Part shown: piece by piece, positions 49,867 to 61,485 of the stretch | Position numbering within the stretch: position 1 is the first letter of the stretch | Layout of the letters: the number at the start of each line of letters is the position of its first letter | Source: Clytia hemisphaerica | Lineage: Eukaryota > Cnidaria > Hydrozoa > Leptothecata > Clytiidae | Length of the DNA stretch: 64,000 nucleotides | NCBI GenBank assembly: GCA_902728285.1 | Contig: CACVBU010000498.1 | Coordinates: 620,001 to 684,000, forward strand | Direction of reading: 5' to 3' | Notes under the pieces: model-generated | Told to the model about the DNA's origin: nothing | The model's input: only the letters and a program-made list of their open reading frames with translations | Database searches by the model: none | Made by a program: the position numbers and the translations under genes

Positions 49867-52800
49867 ATGAATCGTGGAAGTGGCAGAGGAAATAGAGGTG
49901 GAAGGGGAGGTGCAAGAGGAAGAGGAGCTGGCAGCTCACGTGGTGGTTTTGGCGGCTCAGGAGGTGGTTTTGGTGGCGCATCCAGAGGCGGTAGAGGAGC
50001 TCCAAGAGGCGGACAGGGAGGTGCATCCAGAGGTGGCAGAGGAGCCCCTAGAGGGGGATCCGCTGGTAGGGGGCGAGGAGGTGGTTTTCGAGCACCCTCA
50101 ATGCTTGGCGGTTCAATGCTGGGTCGTTTATGGAGATATGAGAACTTCACCCAGGAATTTGAATCGTTTTTCATCCCATCAGATTTTCTAATTCCTTTGA
50201 AAAAGAGGGTAAGAATTATCAATTTCACCAACTTTAAATGAAGTTCTATACAGATCTTCAAAGATATCTAAGTGATATTTAAAAGATTTCAAACTTTTGT
50301 CCTCTCAATTATCGAAAATCACTCGACATCATTATTTTAAACCATACAAAAAACATAAAAACAAATAGATTTAATGAATTTCTTTCTGAAAAAAATTTTT
50401 TATCAACTTGACTTTCCATAGGTTGTAGCAACATGTCAGGAATCAAAGGAATGTGTTCCTATTGCACAAGAACAAGCTCGATACATCTGGATCACTAGAG
50501 CAAGAAACTCAGATTTTGCCCAAACGCATTGTGTCAAAGTAACCATTGCATTAAATTTGATTTTTTTATCATCCTTTTAAGAAAAATTCCTGCCCCAGAC
50601 ATTCTTATTCTTACATATTCTTATTCCACAACTCCAAAATCAATTTTATTTTTAATTCAATTTTTGAAATTTCAGGGTCGGTCGGGCCTGTAAGACAACT
50701 AATCGAATTGGTCTTATTCAATTTTTATTCAATACATCGATTGGTTTCTTTATTTCCAGCAACCAGAAAGTATAAGAGCTGGCAAAGGATACAGCTGTGG
50801 GAATTGTGACATTTACACGGACACACATACAGAATTATTGGAGCACAACAAATCAACTCCTCACAAAGAAGTATATTTCTGTTTTCCTTATCCTCTTATT
50901 CTCAAGGCTCTGAATAAAGATTTCAAGTGGGTCAGACAATATGTCCGATCAGGGTTGCTTTAGCTTGAAAATTATGATTTTCTGGTCGGACAAGAAGCTA
51001 TTTGGGTCAGACAATGTCCGATGTTCGATCGTTATTTCAAACCCTGTATTTTTCTGGTTAATACTTATCCTTAAAAATGTTGAATTAAAATCGAATCCCC
51101 TATTTAAAATACTTTTTAGTTGTTCTTATGAATTTTATAATCCTTTTCCATTTTTATCTTTTTTTAGATCTTGGGTTTATTTAGAAAATTTGATCCATTG
51201 TTTAAAGAATGGTTGAAACAGTTCAATGATCCGGTAAATTTATTTATTTTAAAATTTTCAAATGTTTCGATGAATAGATGAATCATAATCTCATATTCCT
51301 AGAAAAGAAAGGTCTTTGGTATATAAGACACAAATTTCCCTCCTCCCTTTGACACAGTACTTCATCTTTTATAGAAAATTTTGAATTCAATCATACAATT
51401 AAAAATAGTTTCCTAAATATTTATTTCCAAAATTTGTTGAGCAGATACAGATGACAATATTTATTTTTCATTCAGTCCTATGCGCTATCTGAGGGTGCAA
51501 CTGATGCTCAAGTCAATGGTATCAAAATTGAGAAAAGTGATATGGTAAATTTTCAATATTTTTTTTATTTGTCCTGAAAAAAAAACCCATGATAAGTAGC
51601 TCAGATGAAAATTATGGAAAATTATTAGGTCAAACCAATATAAGTAGTATTTTTTTACCAAACCGTTCATAGCAACGATACACTACCTTTGAATATTCTC
51701 ATTTTATCAAGGAAAAACTTACTACATCTAAGACTTGTTGGCAGGAATCTCAAAAAGAGAGAAATGAACTGGAGGTATTTACTGATTTTTGTTGGAGAAA
51801 AACATCAAATGTATTATTTTCATACTTTAATAATAATTTTGCCTAAAATTGCAAATCATGAGATGCTCTTCAAATACCTTTTGTAAATTATTGCATGCCT
51901 CCTATAAATGTAGAATAAATATTAGCCGCAAAAAGTGATCCATATTTTTTATTTCAAGTTAACAAGAGAATTGAATTGCATGGAAATGTTATATCTGTTA
52001 AAATGTTAATTTGATGAATTTGGGCATTTGACGTCAATTAACTCTATTAAATTCAAAGCCAAAACTTTCTTGTATTTTCTGGTGGAGGGTTGTTACCATG
52101 TCTCTTTCTCTATCTGCCAAATTTCCTTCTGTAGTAATTATATCTTTTGATCGGTTTTTCAGCAACGAACAGCCAATATGACACCGATAAATGAATTGCT
52201 TTTCAAAGATTTGGATCACACAACTCTTAATGATGAAGAATATGTCCTTGCTGCTTATGATGTCATTATGGAAGTCCATTGGCCCAAACCTGTGACTGAC
52301 CATTATTGCAGGGAATGCAATTACAGGTCTTTTTTGTCTGAAAAAGAATTAGAAATGCACCAAACTTCTCCAGAACACAAGGTTCGAAATATATTAATTT
52401 CACTCAGTCGAAATTTTTTTCCCCTTTTTAACTGATATTTAATTTGACTGATAACACTTCGCTGCCATTGAGGCAAAAGGTTCTATCTCAATTAGTGTCT
52501 GAGGAAACTGAGATTTTTTTTTTGCTTTGCTAACTGGATATTTTGAGAATAGCCCATTTCCTTTGTGGATAGGGTACTTATCATGAAAAGAAGGGCCAAT
52601 TTCAGTTTTTTAAAGTTAGCAAAGCAAAAAAATTCTCAGTTTGAGATTGAACCTTTTGCCTCTTAAACCTAAGATTTGAATCACCCAGATTGCTATCTTT
52701 GTCATCTAACTAACTAGTGGCGACATATGTTATTTCCGAAGACATGGACTTAATTGTGTCTGAAGTTAGTAAGTTGAAACTTTATAAACCATATTGAAAA

Positions 52801-54708
52801 ATCAAAGATTAGCCACATTCCTAAAAAATTCTAATAACAATCTTTTCTGATGATTTTTAATTTAGAACTTTGCAGCAAATTATTCCATCTCTTGGTGTGT
52901 TTCATGTCAATTTCATTTGGGTACAAAAGAAGGCTTAGAAGGTCATCAAAATTCACCACGTCACACAATGGTATAAAATTAAAAATAACTATTCCCTAAA
53001 ATGTTGAAAATTACCAAGAATGTTTTCGTCTTCTTGAATATATCCCCATTTTCCCTTTCAAGTTTTTTATTCTATTTTATTTTCTCATTGGCTTAGGGCA
53101 TAGGGTTATAGCTGTACCAGAAACATGCTAATTACAAAGCTCCGTCAAATATTTCAGGGGTCCTATTTTTGTCTAAATTTGACTTAAAATGTTGCAATTT
53201 ATTAATTGTGTTGTGATAAGTCATTTTGATTTTTTGTGTATAGATTGTGAAAATGTTGGAAGATGTGCGAACGAAAGCCATAGAGATGTACAACCGAAAG
53301 CGAAATGGTGATAAACGAAAGCAGGAGCTAGAGGGTGGGTACTTTTGTTAATCTCTCCAAAAAACTAAACACCCTCAAAAATAAGTCAAGGATATACCAC
53401 TAGCAGTAATAGTTTGATATTCATGTCGTAATGTTTTCTACAGAAAGACCCGGCTTTTGCCAGTAGTGGCAGATTTTATACAACTTTTGTCTAGTTTAAA
53501 TTTGCCACTACTGGCTAAAACCGGGGTCTTTCCATAGAAAACATTATGTCATGAATATCATGAATAATTTGATAACTGAAGACCTGCAAATTTCCTGTCA
53601 AATGCCGAAACTCCATGGTAAAATGTTATGAAATTTCGAGAATATCAGCTAATTTTTCACTCACTCCCAGAATACACCGGAACACCTATTCTTAATGAAG
53701 GCTATCCAGCCACCATGTTAATTTATTAATAAAACACAAAAACTCTTGTTACTGTTAGAAAAAATCTTAAACAATTTCAACAAAAAATGTTCAATTATTC
53801 ATTTACAGAGAAGAAGCAAGCTGAACAGAAAAACAAATTGTAAGAATTTTTTAATCTGAAGAATTTGCCAAAATATGATTACAGTAATTTATTTTGGTAT
53901 CTATCCCGAACTGCTTTGAGTGTATAGTTTTTTGAAACCGTAAAACTGTGATTTTGTTTAATTTTATTCTAGAAATTCTAGATGCTAACTAAAACCATTT
54001 TCTATTTTTCATTTTAGCAACAACAAAAGAGGGGTAACTTTTTTCTTCATCCTTTGTACTTTTGTTCAAAATATCTATTTTATATACAGTGTCCCAAGAA
54101 AATCAGACAAATTTTAACATAAAGTAAAATCCTCAAAACTCATTATCTAAAGAGTGGGTTTAAAACACTTGAATTTCCCTGTTCAATCAATAGATCTTCA
54201 ATTCCCAGGATGCTTGAATAGGTTTTGGAGATTGAAATATTTAGTATTCAAGTCATAAAATTTTGCATAAATTATGATGATTTTACTTTATATTTGTCCG
54301 CTTTTTTTGAGACACACTGTATGACGAAAACAGTTTTAAGATTTGTGCATTTAAGATTTTTACTTTTACTACATTGTACAATATTCCTTATGTGTAGATA
54401 TAAAGTATCAGGAAACCACCAATGTCAATTTTTGAAAATCTGTAAAGTATCTTGATGTAATTATGGTGTTTGCATAATTAAAAATTACCTTTAAAATTAA
54501 TTTTTTAACTCAGATGTTGCATGCTGGTATTAAACGAGAAGCTGAATATCCAATGCCTTATGGGATGCCGCCACGTCCACCAACTCCATTAGGATACGGT
54601 GGTCACTTTGCTTCAGGAAGAGAAATGTATGGTGGACCACGCCCTGGTGGTGCCTTCAGAGGAGGTTTCAGACCACCACCACCTCGTGGATTGTTTCAAA
54701 TGTTCTGA
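49867..54708 (+). CDS. RGG-rich three-finger U1/matrin-type zinc-finger protein (paralogue of upstream gene)
   Basis: Exons: 49867-50208, 50422-50538, 50760-50870, 51168-51233, 51476-51544, 51712-51774 (least certain), 52163-52381, 52866-52970, 53244-53334, 53809-53839, 54018-54033 (16-nt microexon), 54514-54708. Phases agree throughout, giving 474 aa. Residues 2-80 are an RGG/Gly-rich domain (SRGGRGAPRGG repeats), typical of RNA-binding proteins. Fingers: C166/C169/H182/H188; C305/C308/H322/H328; C340/C343/H356/H362. A basic linker follows (IVKMLEDVRTKAIEMYNRKR), then a Pro/Gly-rich tail ending RGLFQMF. Exon lengths 111, 66 and 105 nt and finger positions match the upstream gene; the fourth finger is absent. 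The RGG domain plus U1-type fingers suggest a nuclear mRNP role (inference). Confidence 0.82.
52470..52662. repeat. Intronic foldback hairpin
   Basis: The left arm (gaggcaaaaggttctatctc ... tttgctttgctaact) and right arm (agttagcaaagcaaa ... gagattgaaccttttgcctc) pair over most of 50-60 bp, with a loop of about 80 nt. It lies just after the second-finger exon of the RGG gene. Confidence 0.8.
53415..53560. repeat. Intronic foldback hairpin with 55-60-bp arms
   Basis: The left arm (tgatattcatg...gaaagacccggcttttgcca) pairs with the right arm (tggctaaaaccggggtcttt...catgaatatca) with few mismatches and a loop of about 30 nt. It lies in the intron after the exon 53244-53334. Confidence 0.82.
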
Positions 54709-55141
54709 GGTAAAGTCTTTGTAGAGCGTTAAGGTATTTTGATTTACTCTCTTTTATTTTTCCTCTTCATTTTCATACCACCTACTGCAATACTTCACTT
54801 CCTAATCCGTGACCTGTATTGTACTTTTTGAAAAACCTTTAAGTGTTTACTATCTACCATTTTTCCAATTTTTCTACTTTAAACACCTTCCTCCGTCTCT
54901 TTCTTTCAGGCCTACAACACACAAAAGCGCTAAATCAGCGTTTTCCATCAAAGTGTATAAACAACAAAAACGCTAGCTTAGCGTTTTCTCCTGAACAAGA
55001 ACATAAACTTTGTTTTATGAGTGACCGATGGCTACTCGTATCCCCAATGAGCTGAAGCTCTACTCAAACGATACAAGTGAACACGTCAACAAATGAACGT
55101 GTTCTGCAGAACATCTCGTATTATAATAGTTTCAATCGGTT

Positions 55142-55292
55142 ATCTCAGACCATGTTCACACTCTACGGTTTCGTTACGCTCCGAAACGAAATGAAGCTAT
55201 TCTATTGGTTAAATTCAAGTTTTACGTCACTTCTAACCAATCGAATGGTTCGGAACGAAACGGAACGGTTACATTTGAACATGGTCTCAGAT
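55142..55292. mobile_element. Small foldback MITE
   Basis: The left atctcagaccatgttcaca and the right end (tgaacatggtctcagat) are inverted; the interior repeats cggtttcgtt / aacgaaacg in both orientations. The size is about 150 bp. It is related to the worn copy at 715-945. Confidence 0.7.
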
Positions 55293-58200
55293 GTCTCTAT
55301 CCTAGAAATCCTTTATGCTGCAGCACTTATATGATATAAGATGATTTTCAAGATGTTTTTATTTTTTATATCGCTGTTTTCATTTTTTATAACTTTTAAA
55401 AAGACTTAAATCTTTTGATTGTTGAAATATAAAGAAACTTAACACTGAAAATTTTCAGTCGTTAGTCATGATTCACAGTCTTTACTGTAAGATGTATGTT
55501 TAAATGCTATTAGGGTTATGACTAACAATAGTTTAGTTTTCAAATGGCATTTTTTTAAACGTTGAATGGATAAAATTCCTTTTTTCATTGCATTTTTTGG
55601 TTGTTCAAATTTATTCGAACGTAAAATGAGATAGGATGAAATCTATAAGAAATAACAACATAGGAAAAAATTCAAATTGACTCATCCATTGAGCCAAAAC
55701 TTTTCAGGAAGTATTTCTCCTTGACGAAAACCTTTAAGATTCAGAAACTCGGCTTTCTGGTAATTTGATAATACCAAATACATAACGATGATAAGCTTAG
55801 AAAAGCACTTGTCAAATATAAACATTTTTGTGCTAGTAGTCTAGTACATTAGGCAGCAGTCTTAAGAACTGTTATTTGACTTTTCTGTTTCTTCTATTCA
55901 CTGTTTTCCTATTTCATGTTTTATTTTCTCTTTTCCTGTACATATCTGTACTTTTTTTATTGCCCTTTTTTGTGTATACTGAATGAATAATCAAAAATGA
56001 GCATCTAAAGTACGTTTGGCTTTTAGATAAGAACCTGAACTTTGTGCTTTGCAATTGATCAAGGTTCTTACTAAAAGCTTTTCAGTGTCATATGATGATG
56101 ATTTTCTTTCATTTTTGTTTTGATTTCAGCTTTCAAATAATAGAAACATGACAAAGTGTCTGTTCATTCTGATGGTTTCAGATAACACATACCATTGGCA
56201 ACTTGCCAAAATCACCAAAAAATGCAACAACGACTTCATACTCCCTTTCTCCAAAAGATTGTTTGGATATTTGGATTGCGTTGTTGGTGTTTCTATGAAA
56301 AAACATAATCAAAAAGAAGATAATGAAGAGACATAATCTAGGTATGATCTTCTTTTATTTCTACATATCGGTAATTTAACATGCCTTATCAGTAGAAATT
56401 TTTGCAGACTGATGATTTTTGCAGACGAATCATAATACCATTGTAACGTCCAACCCAAAATATAACAAAATATTTCGTCACTTTTTACCGACGAATTTCA
56501 GGAGTCTGGTTTTCACTAAAAAAAGTTTATTCCTCGAAGAATCACAATCTGAAAGAACATGGCCCACAAATTTCATGTGTAAATGAGCACGAGGGCTGGT
56601 GACGTGAGGGAAGTGAAGAGGGCTGTTAAAATCCATTTGACCAAGTAGTGCATATTTAAAACGAAAACAGTAGTCGAGGTGCAAAGTATAAAGTTTTGTT
56701 CCGTTGGGATTTTAATCAAGTTTTTGGTGTTTTTTTGTGACCTGACTTGCTTTTTTTACGCCTTTTGATTCATCTAACGTGTCAAAATGGCGTTGAGGCT
56801 CGTACCACGCACTTTGTCAAACTTGCTTTCACATGCTGAGTACTTTTGCCGACAGACCATTGGCTAGGGGGATTATATTTTGAGATTTTCAAAGGGCTGG
56901 GTCCTAATGTTTTGTTTTGTTGAAGTCGTAGATTATTGTAAGGCGTTAGAAAAAACTTTTCGAAAAAAGGAATTCAATTAATCGCAAAGCTACTTTTTGT
57001 ACAAGTTTGGTTCGATTTTCTATCTGTTCTAGAACTATTGTGGAGGTCTTGGTATGCTGATTAAGTATTCTTGGTTCCTTTTAAACATTGTTAGTTTGAA
57101 TTTTATACTACAGATATATTTTTGTGGTGTATGTAATGTAGAACTTCAGCATAATACATAAGATTTTGCTGTTTAAAGAAAGTTTAAGATTATTTTTTCA
57201 TATTGCAAACAGGTTCATTTGATACCCCCAGAAGAGTTTTATTTAGGAAAATGGAATTTTTTTGAGCGTGTTTGCGTCTGTGGGAGGTTCGATCCCCGTG
57301 GAATGGTCCGTCCTTTTTCTTTTGTTTTTGTTGGCATTTAACCTTTCAATTACCTCCAATTACCTTAAAAATTACTCACTCTGCCCTTTTAAAGTTTACT
57401 TTTATCATTTGACATGAATTTCCCTTTGTTAAAATTTCTTACCCAAATTAAGAGAAAAAGAAGCATTTTGTATGTGGTATAAAAAGTCTGTGTATTGTGT
57501 AATTTGTACATTAGTGCTTTGCATTTTACTCCAATATTTGCATATAGCAAGTAATAAGATGGTAAATATAGCAGAAAAAGTTTTGAAAAATTAAACAAAG
57601 CTTAAGTTTTTGGTATTTGCTTTTAACGTTGGCGTAGGATAGGGTTGCTTTAAAAAAATCATTTGTCTGGAAATTGGAGTTTGAGAACGTACGTTGAAGA
57701 TAGAAGGTTTTTGGGGGCTTGATTGAAAATTATAAATTTTGGTATGGAACTTCAGTTTTGGTGGTTGTTGTGTTGATTTTTTTTTTTCATTCTTCTTAAA
57801 CTTATTATCCTCTTTCTTTACTACGAACACGAGAAAAAGTTTGATATTGGGTATTGAAAATGTTGAAGACAAAAAGGTTGAATGTCTTTTTTATTCAATA
57901 TAAAATTCATATCTCGAGTCGTATCTTTGTCTTTGATTACATACATCTAATACATACCCTGTGGAATAGATTTTCAATGGCGCTCATTGCAGTTGGTTAG
58001 TGTTTTCTGCTTGAATTAACTTGAATATTTATTTTTTTATGCTGAGCAAAAGATATAAGCAATATTTAATTAATCTTGATGATGACAACCTATAAATAGA
58101 TGATTATGCTTTTGGTATACGAGTTTCTTCCGGCATTTAGTATATTGGCACCTTCTTCAATAGGCATTACCCTTGATATAGGCTAGAATTAAAATCGGAA

Positions 58201-59766
58201 AGAATTAATTTCGATGATGTCTTTGATTAATTTAGATTAAGGACATTATTTCAGTCAACATCTTAGTACTGTGTAATGCACAGTAATATACAGGGTAAAA
58301 AGAACTGAAAGAACTAAATTAAATATAATAGTTTATTGAAAAACGTACTAAACCTTTCGGCAACTTAGATAAAGATAATCAAAAGTTACTCAAAGGCTTT
58401 TTAATTTAATCAACTTCTTTAAATAAATAATATTGCACTTTATATCTTTCATACTAGGTGTCCCCTACGTTTTCTAAACTTAACTAATTTTTTATATTAC
58501 CTCCTTTTTCAGCATCCTTTCCCAGTTCTTGAGACCTTAAAGTATTAAGTAGTTTGACTCTAAGACATACATTTATGTAGTATTTCAAGGCAAAATTGTC
58601 ATTTCCTGATATTTTCAATCCAAAATATTCTTGGGAATCTTCTTACCGCCCCTTGTTGTTTGAACTTGATTGATTTTATGGTATGTCTTTACAAGCTCGG
58701 AAATACTTCTTAAAACGACTGTCCAAGTTCTGCCCTCAAAAATATTCAATATAGAGTTATGATAGATATTTTTCAAAAAGATGTCACTCTAGGATTTGTA
58801 TTGTATCAATCTGACGGATATGGCTATAGAGGATCAATATTGTCCAGGATTTCATTATGTCCATAAGATTTTTTTTAATGAGGAAATCAATGATAATGGC
58901 TAGGAGAAAAACACTTATTTTAATGGCTATCCGTTTCTATACCTTTACAACAAAAGTTAGAATTATTACTCTTTCTTTCCTTACTATGATCTTGTATTGA
59001 TTCTGTTGAATGAAGATTTCGTGGATAAGTCGCTGGTTCATAACAGTTAGAATGATACTAATACTGAAAATCTTTATTTTGATCTTGTTTTGGTTTAATT
59101 GAACTGAAAATGAATTTGGCTTTCGAAGGTATTCTCGTTGATTCTTGATGGTGTTTCTAAAACCTTTTCGCAAAGTGTAAGTTTGGGTTATTCGGATAAA
59201 CAACCCAATTATATTTCCCTAGATTACCCGACTTTAACTCCCTCCTATATTTTCAAGTATTCATGGATGGTTCAAAACAGGCGTCGTTGTTAAATTTGTC
59301 GTTGTAGCTTTTGATTACACTGTTTTCTTAACAATAACCCTAAGGATAATCGAATCGGTTAATGCTTTGATAAAATTGTCGATTCTGATCGTCAACCATT
59401 TTATTGGTAATCAAAAAATACTAATATGAAGATACTTGCATTTGTAAGCATAGTAAATGAGCTCTCTTTGTGAGAAATATTAACTTTTTAGGTTAAAGTT
59501 TTGCACGAAGAAGCCAACTTCCTTTTGTAACATGAAATTATTTTTCGATCGTACTGATCATTCTATCATTGCCAGATATTTTGAGATTTTTTAATGATTT
59601 ATAATGTCCAGTGTTAGGAATCTCAGTTCCGTCGACCTATCGAGTACCAGGAAAATAACGCAATATTTTATGAACATGTTCAATATTATGTGGTAATTCA
59701 CATACCTTACAATGTCAAACCATTAAACTGAAAATCCAATCAATCCAGTAGTTAGACTGCATTCAA

Positions 59767-60273
59767 GTATATCATGGTTTCAGCCCACTTTTCAGGTGCC
59801 CCATTGAAGCATGGTGCCCCCAACGAGTTAGGTCCCCTTGAAAAATTGCTTTGAGTTAGGTACCCCTATTCAGCAGATAATTTCTTTGAATTGACACTTT
59901 TTGTTCTTTTGTCATTCCTAAAATCATGCTCACGCATGAACGCCTGCTAATAAGCTTTGTTGTTATGCTATAAAGATGGCGGCTGTAAATCAAAACAATC
60001 ACATTAGAAAAATATAGCAAAAGATGGCGTGATGGGAAACGAAAGAAAAATTGGATGGGAAACTAGGTGATGGGGTAAAAAAAATCAATAATTTGAAATA
60101 TTTTGAAATATTAGATTTGGAAAATATAACCAGCCCCCAGAGCCTCCATCAAGACAGCTAGGTACCCTTAATGAATAGGTAACCCCAAAGAATTGCAAGG
60201 CATTAGCCCCCTCTACTAACCTGGCCTAGGTGCCCTTCAAATTTCTGGAGGGGGGGGCTGATACCATGTATAT
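59767..60273. mobile_element. MITE-like element, relative of sequence inside the 1.35-kb hAT-like element
   Basis: The ends gtatatcatggtttcagccc and the right end read backwards (atatacatggtatcagcccc) are inverted over about 20 bp. Inside, gttaggt(a/c)cccc and tttgaattgacactttttgttcttttgtcatt-like strings recur at about 27690-27765. Confidence 0.55.
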
Positions 60274-61218
60274 TGAAAATAAATCTGGCTTTTATGTTCA
60301 AGTATGTTTTTTATAGAATGACGCATTGTTTCCTAAAGTACAGGCCTCCCAGATGTCCAGTTAGTGATTTGCTAGTTTATTTATTTTTGAGTATATTGTG
60401 GGTATGTCTTAATGTTCAATTTTAATGATGTCCAAATTCAGATTTATCAAAATACAACTTGAAACAACACTTTCAGCATCTTAAAAATCAAAATCTTCTG
60501 TGTTACGCAACGATGGAGAAAACCTATCATTATAAACTGCCTATGGAGCTTTCAACGAAATTTCACCTTAGAAAATGAAACTAGGTAATATTTATGTTGT
60601 GGGATTTGCTTGAAAAAAAAAACAACTCAAGATTGTACTATTTTTTCATATTTGTCCAAATACTGCCCTCGATGGCCCTTTTGGTCAGAATCTGTCTTAT
60701 TTTACTAACTAATTTGTTAAAATATTGGCTGGAAGGCCTGAAAGTATAACTTTTTTAATCGTTTTTAATTCACCGTTTATCTTCTACCGTCAAATATGGA
60801 GGAAGGGGCCTGGAAATTATGGTTTTGAAAATCAGTTAGTTCAGTTGATGTCAAGTCGGCTTTTTTAATTTGTTCCCAATTAATTTTGGACCGCAGAATT
60901 GTCATTTTGAACCTAATAGCCTCACGGAAGTTCTGTTTAGCCGAAGGCAGATTTACTTCCTTTTTGTTAAATATTATTATTTTGATGTGTCATGTGCTCT
61001 GTCTTAATTCGCTCTTTTATGTTCTTGTTGTAAAGATGATTCAAAGTTGATTTGATTTGATTTGTTTTGAGATAGCTGGTTGGTTCGTTCATATCACCTC
61101 ATTTATTATATCGCCAAGGGTTTTCATTGGGTAAGGAAAACTTTCTTGTTTTCGTAAGAAATTGTATCATCGAGCATCGCAGAAAGACCATCTGATCTGG
61201 TTTAACATTTTGCAATTA

Positions 61219-61485
61219 ATACACTCTTCTCGAGATGCATAAATTTATTGTTGTCCTCGTTTTCAAACAGATTTCATTGCTATAAAATTACATATTCACA
61301 ATGATAATTGTGTTGTTTACACCTCATGAGACATTTTGAATTTCAAGTACTTTTGTTTTAGAGTTAATGTTTGCCTTTTGGGAATTTAAATTGGTTTAAA
61401 TGTATAATTTCATAGCAATGAAATCTGTTTGAAATTATGAAAACGAGGACAACAATAAGTTTATGCATCTCGAAAAGAGTGTATT
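61219..61485. mobile_element. Foldback MITE with ~80-bp arms
   Basis: The left arm atacactcttctcgagatgc...tttcaaacagatttcattgct and the right arm read backwards agree for about 80 bp, apart from a short indel. The total is 267 bp with a non-coding centre. Confidence 0.8.

Noticed and set aside
49821..50261. 146-codon minus-strand Pro/Leu-rich frame
   Set aside because: It is the antisense shadow of the RGG-rich exon; proline runs arise from complementing Gly codons.
50904..51047. Possible small hAT-like element (gggtcagacaat repeats, ...aaaccctg end)
   Set aside because: The gggtcagacaat strings are in direct orientation and the ends match poorly, so boundaries cannot be defended.
57285..57300. 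B-box-like ggttcgatcccc
   Set aside because: No A box at the right distance and no acceptor stem, so not a tRNA gene.
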